From the NCBI GenBank assembly GCA_047495785.1, contig JBLDXI010000013.1:1984001-2048000 (forward strand): a stretch of 64,000 nucleotides of DNA, written 5' to 3'. This DNA comes from Lepidodermella squamata. Its lineage: Eukaryota > Gastrotricha. The notes beneath the pieces are model-generated. The model worked only from the letters and a program-made list of their open reading frames with translations, had not been told where the DNA came from and made no database searches. The position numbers were made by a program, and so were the translations under genes. Below, piece after piece: positions 44,956 through 55,455 of the stretch (positions are counted from its first letter, which is position 1; the number at the start of each line of letters is the position of its first letter).

Positions 44956-45469
44956 CGATAAGGTCAAACCTTTTTGGACGAACTTGGCCGAACAATTGTG
45001 TTAATTTCTACTACAAACCTGTCGACGCACCTCGCTCTCGGCGCAGCTTTTACTTTTACTCGTCCCATTAGTTCATGAATTTTGATAAGAATATCAAATC
45101 AACTTTAATTCCTAGCGAGCTGGGAATAAATGATAAACTTTGGCAGAACTAGGCCTGGGGAAGAGGGCAGGGTCTACATAAAACATGCTAATTCCCCTGC
45201 AAATCGGACTTTTGCAGAGTTCTCAAGTCTGCTTGAACCTGTTGCTTGATCTGTACATGCATGTATGATACCCTAAAATCCATAGAAGGCCGAACCCATG
45301 CCGAACCTAGATAATAGGTTTATGGGCAGAAGGCAATGTTATCTATCAACCACTTTCAAAAAAGTCCCTTTCAGCCTGCCTAAAATATAAAACAGGCCCA
45401 ACTATTTTAGGCGGGTTAAGGGACGTTTTTGGGAGTGACAAATAATGATCGCGATTCGTGCGAGGTTAG

Positions 45470-45930
45470 GCCTAGGCTGAGTATTCAGGCCTGCAAAAGG
45501 CCTCTGATAGGCCAAGTGGGGTTTGGTCAAAGTGAAGCTGGCCTAGCTGGGCCTAAGTATCCAGGCCTGAAAACACCAGGCCCGAAAAAGGCCTGTTATC
45601 CGGATTTGAAGATTTTTGACGCCGGATAACGATCATATCCGGGTGTCATCGGTGGAAAGCAATGGGTATTCGTCCTTCAGGCCATGATATCCACCTATGA
45701 TATCCACCCGGATATTGTATATTATTTTATGAGGCATTGTTCAATTTCTTCCTTTTGGCCTATCAAGGGCCTAGGCAACCATGCCGGGAAAATTAATAAA
45801 TAAATTTATTAATTTATTAATTGTTGCTAATCAAGTTAGGCCTGAAGGACCCTGGCTTAGGCCTGCAAAACGGTAAAATTTCGGCCTGTAGCAGGCCTGT
45901 ATGGAAAACCCAGAGTAGGCCTAATTCAGA
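45470..45930. repeat. AGGCCTG-rich low-complexity stretch
   Basis: GGCCTG/CAGGCC/TAGGCC motifs recur every 20-40 bases in an otherwise AT-rich spacer, without a fixed period. Confidence 0.5.
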
Positions 45931-45999
45931 CCTGAGCTCGCTCGGCTGGTTGGCCATGGAGAGTATATTAGTGGCCTGAATAATAGGGATGGTGCCATA

Positions 46000-46575
46000 A
46001 AATTGTGAAAACCCGGTTTAAAATTCCTCAGGGATCAAAAGAGCTATGTCCACTGGGTCCCGTCGTCGTTACACGGGGTCCCTTTTTCGACGGGCCAAGT
46101 CAACCACATGAAGCTAAGTCCACGCAAAAATGAATGCATCGTAAATATTACTTGCAACCATTTTTGCAGAACATCATGAGCGCCGATAAGCGATAAGCGC
46201 TTCACGAATAAGCCCAAAATTCGCAATGATAAAATAAAAAAATTAAATTAAAAATTAAAATTAAAATCCGAAAATTGAAAATGTGGTGGCCTCAGAGAAT
46301 CGAACCCGAGGCGCCCGTAAACCATGTCTTCATGCAAAAAACCAAATTTATCCTTTTCACCTGTGCGGCGCAAAAAGTATGAATCCAAAAAGGAAACGTA
46401 TTGCGACATTCGAAAGATCGGGGTCGATTACCCCTCCTGAATCATCGGTGACATTTTAAACTGGTAGTTCGATTTGGAGCGATTCTCCAAGTTGGAAAAA
46501 TGCGTCGTTCGATTCATCTCGAATAGTCGCTTTGTGGCCATAGTAGCACTTTTTCCGCGCAAAATATTAGGCAGA
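46000..46575. repeat. Dispersed repeat family, copy 2 (B-box-like core)
   Basis: Same order of conserved strings and same orientation as copy 1 at 27,700-28,330. On the minus strand it reads GCCTCGGGTTCGATTCTCTG near 46,303, a good B-box match (GGTTCGATTCT). Confidence 0.65.
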
Positions 46576-47965
46576 ACCGAAATACAGGGGAGGTCTCCAG
46601 GCAGGGCTTCAGGCTCAATTGTTCAAATACATACATAGGGCAGTGCCATCCAATTCAGATGTTAAGGTAGGTAGGTTGTTTTACGCCTGCCGCGCAAGGG
46701 ATTCGTGATTGGAACTTGCAACAACTTGAATCTATGTAGAAATGGCTGAAACGTTGAAAAGCTCAATTTCATGATACCGTATTTCATCCAAAAGTAAGTA
46801 TCCTATCTCCAATAATAACCCCCTCGAATAGCCTAAAAAATTAACTTAAATATTGGGTCCAAAGGTTACTGATAGCCCGCCTCGAACTATGCGGGAAAAC
46901 AGGCCATGCGGCGGAAAAACAGGTTGAAGCCTGGAATTTGGACTACAATTGGCTAGGAATAGCTTTTCCCATGGAATCACCACTGCAGGAAAGGCATAGT
47001 CCAACCTGGCAAGCCTTTTGAAGGCCGCTCATATCAACACATTGGCTTGATTGAAGTGTTGGTGTGACGTTCAAAGTTAATAATTGCCTCCCTCTACTAA
47101 AAGCCCCCTCGAATAATTGCCCCATTTTTCACTATTTTTCTAGTTCGGAAAAATAGCCATGGCAATTAAGTGATGAAATACGGTATATTTTCCCAGCATA
47201 TGTCATTATAATGCTAGGAACGCAAGTTCTCCCAGCCATTTGATCAAATTCTCCATAACAATAATTCCACTAATTATTCCAAGGTCAAAAGTAACAGCCG
47301 CGAATTGTCGCTCATAGCCCTTAAACCTGTGATTAGAGGAGTCAAGTAAACTCGTAGTTAACTGAAAGAATTGTTAACTAAGAAAAATTAAGGCGATAAT
47401 TTCTAAAATTGCTAAAATGTTCGTTGCACCCAAAAGATTTGTCTCTGCTGCTTGAATAATTTTGTCAACTCTTGTTATTATATATAATATACCAATGCAA
47501 TAGATATTCCGTAAAATATTCTGCAAGAAAAACAATTACCTAAATGTTATTACCGGCTCAGGGTAAGGAAATTATGTCCATCTAGCCATGGGTTTTCCGA
47601 TTCCATCGAAGAATCTGTACTTCTATCCGAAAATTCGGATAAGGTATATAGTCATTTCGTGCTGGGTAAAACGCTTGTTTGCAGACGTGTATAACAATTG
47701 TAAATACAAGTTTCAGAAAGTTCACGAATGACAATTTTTTGCCCTGAGCTCATGCCACAATTTCATTATGGTTAAGTTTTTACCACCTCGAGCCTTACGC
47801 AATCACACCTCCAAGGGTATCACTGTGTAAACAGCACGACCTCGATGGTTTGTTCCGTTTCCTGTTTAAAAACTCGTGTTCGAGCGGCGTTTATTTTGCG
47901 AAAAAGAATTAGGTGAAATGCCACACAAATATCAATTTGGCAGGAATGATTGCACCTCCTTAGTG

Positions 47966-47972
47966 TATTTAA
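47966..47972 (+). promoter_or_regulatory. TATTTAA core promoter, CYCAC gene 4
   Basis: GTGTATTTAAGGGACAGG, 65 bp before the ATG. Upstream GAATTAGGTGAAATGCCACA and TTGGCAGGAATGATTGC are shared with genes 5, 6 and 9. Confidence 0.7.
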
Positions 47973-48030
47973 GGGACAGGTTGAGGTGGCTAAATTCATC
48001 ATTCCACATTTCGATACAAAATCTTCAACT

Positions 48031-48516
48031 ATGAGTCTCGGATCATTCTCTTCCTTAGCTGCAGCCTTGGTGGTGGCTCTCGCCATCAGCCAAGCTTACG
48101 CTGCCACAACTAGTGGCAATAGCAACAGCAACGACGATAGGCCACCCAGACCAGCGATGAATGCAACTCTGTACGACGAGTGCAAATGCTATTGCATGGC
48201 CAAACCACCACCAAGAAACGAAACCGCCAATTCGAATAACGGCAGGCAAAACAACAACCAAGGCCAGCAGAGTCAGCAACGCGGCCGCGGCGGACCACCG
48301 CAGGGTGGCCCTGGTGGATTCGGCGGACCCGGTGGCCCCGGTGGACCCGGTGGGCCCGGTGGCCCAGGTCCATGGGAGTCTCAGATTCCGTCAGACCAGC
48401 TCATTGACGAATTCAAGTTGGAAGATTATGCGGTCAGCATGTGCTATTGCGCATGTTCGAAGGGATCTTTGGTTAAGGTTATTCAGCTCGGTAATAACGA
48501 TAGTAATACCCAGTGA
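48031..48516 (+). CDS. CYCAC-family secreted protein 4, Gly/Pro linker
   Basis: 161 aa, one exon; no ATG lies upstream in frame near the promoter. Signal peptide (MSLGSFSSLAAALVVALAISQAYA), then PAMNATLYDECKCYCMAKPPP, a linker moving from Asn/Gln-rich (NNNQGQQSQQ) to GGPGGPGG repeats, and a closing block with EFKLEDYAVSMCYCACSKGS before LVKVIQLGN. NAT and NET are possible N-glycosylation sites, as in the next two genes. It forms a close subgroup with genes 5, 6 and 9. Extracellular; function unknown. AATAAA at 48613. Confidence 0.85.
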   Translation: MSLGSFSSLAAALVVALAISQAYAATTSGNSNSNDDRPPRPAMNATLYDECKCYCMAKPPPRNETANSNNGRQNNNQGQQSQQRGRGGPPQGGPGGFGGPGGPGGPGGPGGPGPWESQIPSDQLIDEFKLEDYAVSMCYCACSKGSLVKVIQLGNNDSNTQ

Positions 48517-49558
48517 AAACCTGAGCCTCATCTGCATGAATTTTATCCGATGACCCACCTGCATTTGACTTTTGCTTTTCTGTGTCATAGCCCTTTGATA
48601 GCCCTTTGAATCAATAAAACAGCCGGCTGTTCTTTCTAACATATGACGGCATTCGTTCAACAAGTGAAATGGTGGGGTTGGGCGAAATTAGTGACATCGT
48701 GAGAATTAGTTGCCGCTCTCAGGGTCAATGAACGAGGAGTGGAACGATGTATAGAATCAAGCCAGTGCTTCCATGTCAACTTGAATCGATAAGTTTTTCC
48801 TTGGCGGTACTTTGGGGTCTCCCGTCTTTTAAGGTGTTGAATGGGGGCGTCCTAGAGGCCTGATGAATTTTCAAAATTCCAATTCCATAAGAACAACTGA
48901 GTAAAAAAATCTAGGATTCCTGAGTAAGAAAATAAATTGTCAGCTCTATGGTCGAGCGATCCATCAACCTTGTGCGGTATCTCGGCGTGCATCTGACCCC
49001 ACATTTGTCCGGGTTATACATACCACATCGGCGTAATCGCATCAGTTGAATTCAGGAAAAAATTGAAAATCGGTAAATTAGGGTAGTCCCAGCGCCCTAA
49101 TTGAGGGGAATTCACAAGCTAAAAACCAACCACAATTAGGGTGATAAGTTTCTGGTGCATATTTTATAGTAATTCGCGCGAAGTGAAACCTATGTCCGCA
49201 GACGTGTGCAATGCCAGCCATTTTAGCCGTGTGCCTGAAAAACTGAAATAATTAATAAAAGTTCTGCAATCTAAAAAGGTCAGAAAGGACAATTTTTTGC
49301 CCTGAGCTTATGCCATGTTTTCATTATTCTGTCTTTTTTCTACCTCGAGTACTCTAAAGGCAATGACAAGGGTATTATTACTGGCAAACAATTGTTATTA
49401 CCATTATTATTAATGGTATTATTACCGCGTAAACAGCACGATGGTGCTCCTCATTCTGGGTTGAATGTGCGTGTTCCAGAGGCGCTTTTTTCGGAAAAGA
49501 ATTAGGTGAAATGCCACACAAACAAAAATTTGGCAGGGATGATTGCTTCCGCTCAGGG
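48517..49558. other. Spacer between CYCAC genes 4 and 5
   Basis: 49,060-49,150 has several ATTAGGG strings around a small inverted arrangement. 49,280 onward is the shared upstream region. No gene. Confidence 0.5.
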
Positions 49559-49565
49559 TATTTAA
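49559..49565 (+). promoter_or_regulatory. TATTTAA core promoter, CYCAC gene 5
   Basis: GGGTATTTAAGGGGCAGG, 68 bp before the ATG. Confidence 0.7.
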
Positions 49566-49626
49566 GGGGCAGGCTGAAGCTGCTAAATTCATCATTCAAC
49601 AATCGATCCAAAATCTTTAATCAACT

Positions 49627-50121
49627 ATGACTCTCGGATCATTCTCTTCTTTAGCTGTAGCCTTGATGGTCGCTCTTGCCATCAGCCAGGCTTACTCTGC
49701 GCCAGCGATTAGCAACAGCAACAGCAACAACAACAACGGTCTTCCACCTAGGCCAGCGATGAATGCAACTCTTTACAATGCGTGCAAATGCTATTGCATT
49801 CCCAAGCCGCCACCAAGAAACGAAACCGCTAATTCGAATAATAATGGCAGACAAAACGGCAACCAAGGCCAGCAGGGTCAGCAAGGTCAGCAACGCGGCC
49901 GCGGTGGACCCCCTCAGGGTGGCCCTGGTGGATTCGGTGGACCCGGTGGTCCAGGTGGCCCAGGTGGCCCGCCCAACGTGGAGTCTCTGATCCCGGCGAA
50001 CGAGCTCATTGCCGAATTCAAGTCGGACGATTACGCAACCGGCATGTGCTACTGCGCTTGTTCGAAGGGATCTTTTGTTAAGGTCATTCAGCTCGGTAAC
50101 AATAATAGTAATACCCAGTGA
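49627..50121 (+). CDS. CYCAC-family secreted protein 5, Gly/Pro linker
   Basis: 164 aa, one exon. Signal peptide (MTLGSFSSLAVALMVALAISQAYS), Asn/Ser stretch, PAMNATLYNACKCYCIPKPPP, Gln-rich then GGPGG linker, closing block EFKSDDYATGMCYCACSKGS then FVKVIQLGNNNSNTQ. Compared with gene 4 the first Cys motif has Asn-Ala in place of Asp-Glu before Cys. Its closing block is nearest to gene 9. Secreted; function unknown. Confidence 0.85.
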   Translation: MTLGSFSSLAVALMVALAISQAYSAPAISNSNSNNNNGLPPRPAMNATLYNACKCYCIPKPPPRNETANSNNNGRQNGNQGQQGQQGQQRGRGGPPQGGPGGFGGPGGPGGPGGPPNVESLIPANELIAEFKSDDYATGMCYCACSKGSFVKVIQLGNNNSNTQ

Positions 50122-51928
50122 AAACCCGACCCCTATCTGCATGGATTTCATCGCATGACCCACCCGCGCAAGTGACTTTCGCACTATCCTCTGTGTCATT
50201 ATCAGATAACCCTTTGACTCAATAAAAAGCCGGCTATATCGAATATTCTTGTTTGTATAGGCTATAATGGTGCTTTGTTCACAAATGCGTTCGACGCCGA
50301 AAGTTTGGGTTTGCAAGTCGCTTACTTTGGGAATGTGATGAAGCAACGCGTCGGACGGTGGCATCACTTCGGACACGCGCACGCGCAGCGAGACGTCCGA
50401 CGTTCTTTAGTTAAATCTCCCGAAGTTAGCGCACATGTGCTCATCGCGCGCACGCCCGTTTTAACAGTTGAAAACGGCAGGGTACACCCGGCGGTTCTTT
50501 TGACACTGAATTTGGGGCCAAAGACTTCAAGGAACGCACAGAAATCAAGTTGTGAAAACAGTGAAATTTCGAGTGTAGCGCCGTAATCTGGGTCCAATAA
50601 TTAGGTCCAATTCTTGGGTCTGCTTTTTGGCTCTAACCCAAAATTTCGACGTTTTTTCACTTTTATTTTCGAAGACCTGCTCAGACCTGATTTAGCAAGC
50701 GACCCTTTTTCGATATAGTGAAGGAATGAGAAATTTTTTCGCCCACCATATTCCGATAAAGCTTATGGGGCAGAGAGCTACATCGTGCACAAAACGACGC
50801 ATCTCTAAGGATAAAGCCTCAGTCGATTACACCATCTCAAATATTTTGCTCAACCAAGGTGGTTCAGATTGGTAGGTCATCTAAGAGTTTTACAAAGTGA
50901 GTTTGAACTCCGGGTATGTACCGCGTGCTTGGAAAATCGCGATTATGGTTCCCATACTCAAAGAGTGGAAGGACTCGCGCATGCCAGATTCCTACAGACC
51001 GGCGTCCCTTCTGCCATCACTCGGCAAAGTGCTCGAAGACATCGTAGCTAAATTTCTTTGTCGGAACAACCTGCTTCCATCCCACCAGTATGATTTCAGG
51101 TATCTTAGGTCTTAGGTCGACCATCGACCCGGTGTTCAGGTTCATCATTGACGTCGGTCTGCCATATCCAACGACAAAAGCTGGTCGCTATTCTCTAGGA
51201 CATTAAGTTTGATATAAATGGCAGAACGGCCTGCGACTCACCGAAAGACGCTACCAGGACCCTATTCTAAGCCTTCAGCTACACGATAGCAGCCAGCGTC
51301 GCGACATTAAGAAAGCGCCTACGCTCAATCGGGGTGTGGTGTAACAAATGGCACCTCCGCTCAAGTCCGGGAAAGTGTGAAGTGATCGTCTCCGGGAGAT
51401 ATGGCACCTCGACTCCAGTACGCATTGAGCTTTCCACCGCTCAGGCTAACTTGGGATCTACCTCTCACACCCCAGCTAAGTTGGAATCAACATAATGAAA
51501 TAATTGCCTCAAAACTGAACATCGGAAACTTTCGGAAAACACAGCTTTGTCCAAAGTTACCCCGCTATGGTGTATTAGTAATTCGAGTCAAACCAATGTT
51601 TGCAGACGTGTTCAACAGCACAATGCCGTCGTGTAGCCTGAGCCTGGAATAAAGCGAAATAGTAAAAAATAAAAGTTTTAGAAATTTCAGCAGTGACAAT
51701 TTAATTGCTCTGAGCTCATACCATGTTTGTTATTAGGTTGTTTTTTCTAACCCGAGCAAAGACAATCACACCTCCGAGGGTTTCAGCGTGTAAACAGCAC
51801 GACGTCGATGGTGTGTTCTCCCTCCGGTTTGAAAACTCGTGTTCGAGCGGCGCTTTTTTGCAACAAAAGAATTAGGTGAAATGCCACACCAATATCAATT
51901 TGGCAGGAATGATTGCACCTCCTTAGTG
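50122..51928. other. Spacer with a decayed LINE
   Basis: Holds the reverse transcriptase remnant listed separately and, from about 51,685, the shared upstream region of the subgroup. 50,280-50,600 is GC-richer (ACGCGTCGG, GACACGCGCACGCGC) without a recognisable gene. Confidence 0.5.
50880..51500 (+). pseudogene. Non-LTR retrotransposon reverse transcriptase remnant
   Basis: One frame from about 50,905 reads YVPRAWKIAIMVPILKEWKD then DSYRPASLLPSLGKVLEDIV and LPSHQYDFR, the early finger/palm motifs of LINE-type reverse transcriptases. After stops and frame changes, about 51,280-51,460 reads TIAASVATLRKRL, WCNKWHLRSSPGKCEVIVSG, the stretch that follows the catalytic motif in such enzymes. The catalytic YADD segment and both ends of the element are missing, so it is an inactive 5'- and internally deleted copy. 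Confidence 0.8.
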
Positions 51929-51935
51929 TATTTAA
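51929..51935 (+). promoter_or_regulatory. TATTTAA core promoter, CYCAC gene 6
   Basis: GTGTATTTAAGGGGCAGG, 65 bp before the ATG. Confidence 0.7.
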
Positions 51936-51993
51936 GGGGCAGGTTGAAGCGGCAAAATTCATCATTCATCATTTCGATACAAAATCTTCAACT

Positions 51994-52488
51994 ATGAGTC
52001 TCGGTTCATTCTCTTCCTTGGCTGCAGCCTTGGTGGTCGCTCTAGCCATTAGCCAAGCTTACTCTGCCCCAACAAGTGGCAACAGCAACAGCAACGACGA
52101 TAGGCCACCCAGACCAGCGATGAATGCAACTCTGTACGATGAGTGCAAATGCTACTGCGTGCCTAAACCACCACCACCACCACCACCAAGAAACGAAAGC
52201 GCCAATGCGAACAGGCAAAATAGTCCGCAGGGCAATCAAAATCAACAGCGTGGACCTAACGCCTCTGGTCGCGGTGGACCCGGTGGACCTGGTGGACCTG
52301 GGGGACCTGGTGGACCCGGCGGACCCGGGGGCCCAGGTCCATGGGAATCTCAGATTCCGTCAGACCAGCTCATTGGCGAATTCAAGTCGGAAGATTACGC
52401 GGTCAGCATGTGCTATTGCGCTTGTTTGAAGGGATCTTTGGTTACGGTTATTCAGCTTGGTAATAATAATAATAATAATTCCCAGTGA
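51994..52488 (+). CDS. CYCAC-family secreted protein 6, Gly/Pro linker
   Basis: 164 aa, one exon. Nearest to gene 4 in signal peptide, promoter and closing block (EFKSEDYAVSMCYCACLKGS, then LVTVIQLGN). After CKCYC the proline run is longer (PKPPPPPPPR, from a CCA repeat). The linker is NRQNSPQGNQNQQRGPN then GGPGGPGG triplets. It ends in an Asn run from an AAT repeat. Secreted; function unknown. Confidence 0.85.
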   Translation: MSLGSFSSLAAALVVALAISQAYSAPTSGNSNSNDDRPPRPAMNATLYDECKCYCVPKPPPPPPPRNESANANRQNSPQGNQNQQRGPNASGRGGPGGPGGPGGPGGPGGPGGPGPWESQIPSDQLIGEFKSEDYAVSMCYCACLKGSLVTVIQLGNNNNNNSQ

Positions 52489-53339
52489 AAACTTGAGATA
52501 CATCTACATGAGATTTCATCCGATGACCCACTTGCATTTGACTTTTGCACGCTCTTTTCTGTGTCATGATTAGATAACCCCTTGAATAAATAAAACCGCC
52601 AGCTTTCTTTCAAACAAATTTTATTGTTATTCTTGCTAAAGAGCAACGTCTGTGCAAAAAACCGCTCGTTTTCACAAGCAACGCTTTTTCGTATTCTCAA
52701 AGAAATTCAGGCAGGTCCGCAATTTTTAATAAGGATCAATCGGTCAAAGCTTTAATTTTGCCGTTAATCAAGCGTCTATGAAGCTGAGGCAAACTGTAGC
52801 CGCTGAGGCAAAAGGGGCGATTGTCTCTTCGTGGAATCTTGATTAACGGCGCCAGCGCCGCAGAAGAAAGGAGAAGGGCGATCGACTTTGTTTTGGTTCT
52901 AGGGATTGAGTCTGTGCCTCTTCGCTGTGGCCACTCTCGACTACTCGCTCCCCAACACTCGCATGGTACCATGGCGACACGCTGTAAGTAAATTATTACA
53001 GATTCAATTTGCACTGGCGTAGACGGCAAAGCCAATATGCTGGCTGCTGGGAAAAAAACTGTCTCGACGTTCTTAGCGGCCGGTTTAGCTTTTCCCCATT
53101 TCACGAATTATGAAAAAGTAACATAAGCTTTAAAGCCGTCCATGAAGTTTTATGCCCTTCATCAAGTTTGCCGTCGGCCGGGTTCATGTGTCGCGGGCGT
53201 TGAGCGTGAACTCAAGCAGACCAACTACAATAATAACTAGTTCCTAATTATAGAGAACAAGTATTAGAAAGAAATCGGTAGACGCGTGGTGATGATGCCA
53301 ACCAAGAATTAGCGCTTTGATTATCACAGGGGCTGAGGG
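52489..53339. other. Spacer between CYCAC genes 6 and 7
   Basis: No gene. CAATTTGCACTGGCGTAGACG near 53,010 is shared with 43,565 and 55,075, and GCCAACCAAGAATTAGCGCTTTGATTATCACA near 53,300 with 55,360 (in outline). Confidence 0.5.
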
Positions 53340-53346
53340 TACTTAA
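53340..53346 (+). promoter_or_regulatory. TACTTAA core promoter, CYCAC gene 7
   Basis: GGGTACTTAAAGCGG, 61 bp before the ATG; C replaces T in the box, as in gene 8. Confidence 0.65.
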
Positions 53347-53400
53347 AGCGGAGCAGAAGCGGCAAAATTCATCGTTGAACATCAGCTACAAAATCCAACT

Positions 53401-54114
53401 ATGACTTTCGGTTCATTCTCCTCTATGACTGCAGCTTTGGTGGTAGCTGTTACCTTCAGCTATGCTTACTCTGCCCCAAACAGCAACGACATCAATCATA
53501 GTGCACAGCAGTGGGGCAACACATCTCTGTATAGTGAATGCAAATGCTTAATGCCGTCATACCAGAATCGAGTATCAGCACTTCTTCACCGCATGTTAAA
53601 TCAAACTCCAGGCGTGCATATGGAAGACTACAGGATTCCCGATAATAAGATTCCTGCAGAATTCAAATCAAACCTATACACAAATGGATCGTGCGGTTGC
53701 GCGTGTCGTATAGGATCCCTGGTTACTACCTTCCCGATGAAACTCCCTAACGCCTTAAACACTACACTAGGACTCAAACCAAAGCCAGGCGACGGAAGAG
53801 CCAGGTCGTTCACTATAACTACGTATAATGTTTGCAAATGCTTCCAGATAACGCTACCTTCACTTCCACATCATGACGCATCTACGCCTGTTCCCGACGT
53901 TCCACATCATGACGCATCTACGCCTGTTCCCGACGTTCCACATCAACCTATTGCAAATGTGCTTCCGATCCCTGCAAATCAGATCCCTGCAGAGTTCACG
54001 TCGCCACTTTATAAACCTGGCCCATACTATTGTGCATGCCGCGATAGTTCCCTGAACACAACCTTCTCGACAGATTTCCCCGACCATCCCCGAGATTGGT
54101 ATGAGCAGTGGTAA
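53401..54114 (+). CDS. CYCAC-family secreted protein 7, two-domain form
   Basis: 237 aa, one exon. Signal peptide (MTFGSFSSMTAALVVAVTFSYAYS). The unit occurs twice. Unit 1 is SLYSECKCLM ... EFKSNLYTNGSCGCACRIGS (about 39-110); unit 2 is TTYNVCKCFQ ... EFTSPLYKPGPYYCACRDSS (about 140-225). Here the linkers are not repeats but 40-residue sequences with PGVHMEDYRIPDNKIPAEF, suggesting the ancestral folded form. In unit 2 the linker holds HHDASTPVPDVP twice, from a 36 bp DNA duplication. CKCYC is reduced to CKC-x in both units, so the Cys pattern differs from that of genes 1-6. Secreted; function unknown. Confidence 0.82.
   Translation: MTFGSFSSMTAALVVAVTFSYAYSAPNSNDINHSAQQWGNTSLYSECKCLMPSYQNRVSALLHRMLNQTPGVHMEDYRIPDNKIPAEFKSNLYTNGSCGCACRIGSLVTTFPMKLPNALNTTLGLKPKPGDGRARSFTITTYNVCKCFQITLPSLPHHDASTPVPDVPHHDASTPVPDVPHQPIANVLPIPANQIPAEFTSPLYKPGPYYCACRDSSLNTTFSTDFPDHPRDWYEQW
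53867..53940 (+). repeat. 36 bp direct repeat inside CYCAC gene 7
   Basis: CATCATGACGCATCTACGCC... occurs twice in tandem with no difference seen, encoding HHDASTPVPDVP twice. Confidence 0.8.
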
Positions 54115-55401
54115 CTTGAACCTTGGCTTATTTTCATATTTTCCTTACCTTCGCCTGAATTTAAGAACACATTTTTCGGTCATTTGATGATATTCTATTA
54201 GAATAAAATTTCCCGATGCTAACTTAATCTAATTTTCAACTGATGATGATGGAACTAGGCGGACCATTTTCTGTGACTGACAACTGACAACGGACCAGCA
54301 TTAACAGCTTCCAATGTAGTGTGACACACGATTTTATTAAGGTGACTTTCGTGTCACATCGAGTGGCATCAAAATTTTATGGCTGCGGAGTTTTGTGACA
54401 TGATCCGCATGGGGGTGGTCAGACAATTTCCAAAATGACCAGCTTTTTGGAAGATGGCAGACCATGTGACAATGGACCCGCGTGACACCTGACAGACCTG
54501 TGTGACATCGAGTCCTGAGTCGTGACATGCGTATTTCATTTTGACATTTGACCTTATCATATGCATATGCCATCAGATATTTATACAGGGTGTTCAAGAA
54601 ATAATTGTTGGGCTGTTTTTGGAGTTGAACTTCAGCCAAACGAAACGCGATATGTCTCCCGTCGCGTGCTGTCAGAGCAGGAACTTATTTTTCATGAAAA
54701 CCGGAAATTAGTCTTGTCCTGAATTCTGCCTTACATAGCACCCCGAAGAAATAATTCTTGGACCCAGACCTACCCAATTTAGTTTGGGAAAAATGCCCTT
54801 TGAAGTATTTTCATGGGTATAGATTTGCGTTAGAGTTTAGGAATTCAATATTCGATTAGTAAAGTCGACAAGCGATATCGATTGCTGCTATCGATTTGAC
54901 CATATAATATCCATTTACGTAACCCGTAGATCTGATTTTTTTGGACCCATGATTATTTTGACCGATGTTGAAATCTGAAAATAAATTTTACATTATATAA
55001 ATATTTTAGAAATAAATAAATTGCATCCAAGGTCGAGCGCCAAACTGCATAAAAAATGTTTCAGATTTCAATTTGCACCCGCGTAGACGTTAAGCCACCA
55101 AAGAAAAAATTGCCTCGACCTTTTCGCGACAGGTTTACCTCTCTATTGCACGAATTTTGATGAAACAACATGGGCTTTAAAGCCATCCATGATGTTTCAT
55201 GCTTTTTTATCGAGTATGCGGCTGCCGGGTTCATGCGTAGGACGTCGAGCATGAACCCAAGCAGACCAACTGCAGTAATCAGTTATCTGATTCTATTGAA
55301 AAATGGTAGTCGGTCGGCAGACGCGTGGTTGACGAGGCTGAAATTAAAGTGATATAATGCCAGCCAAGAATTTGTGCTTAGATTATCACAGCGGCTGAGG
55401 G
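54115..55401. other. Spacer between CYCAC genes 7 and 8
   Basis: 54,270-54,540 is rich in GTGACA/TGTGACAC strings in both orientations, possibly a decayed element. From about 55,070 it matches the upstream region of gene 7. Confidence 0.5.
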
Positions 55402-55408
55402 TACTTAA
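55402..55408 (+). promoter_or_regulatory. TACTTAA core promoter, CYCAC gene 8
   Basis: GGGTACTTAAAGGGG, 54 bp before the ATG. Confidence 0.65.
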
Positions 55409-55455
55409 AGGGGAGCTGAAGCGTTAAAATCCATCTTTGAACATTTAACTGCACT

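Larger units (their letters stand above)
44618..47965. other. 3.3 kb repeat-rich spacer
   Basis: No gene. 44,850-44,955 has many degenerate TCGAACCTA units. 45,470-45,930 is dense in AGGCCTG. 46,000-46,575 is dispersed repeat copy 2. From about 47,730 it matches the upstream regions of CYCAC genes 5, 6 and 9 (ACAATTTTTTGCCCTGAGCT). Confidence 0.55.

Noticed and set aside
46290-46330. A true tRNA gene at the GGTTCGATTC core
   Set aside because: No A box, weak T stem and no matching acceptor strand at the right distance; the same core recurs in another copy of the repeat.
48300-52330. Collagen in the GGPGGP stretches
   Set aside because: Only some six to ten triplets in a row, in a family whose linkers vary freely; too short for a triple helix.
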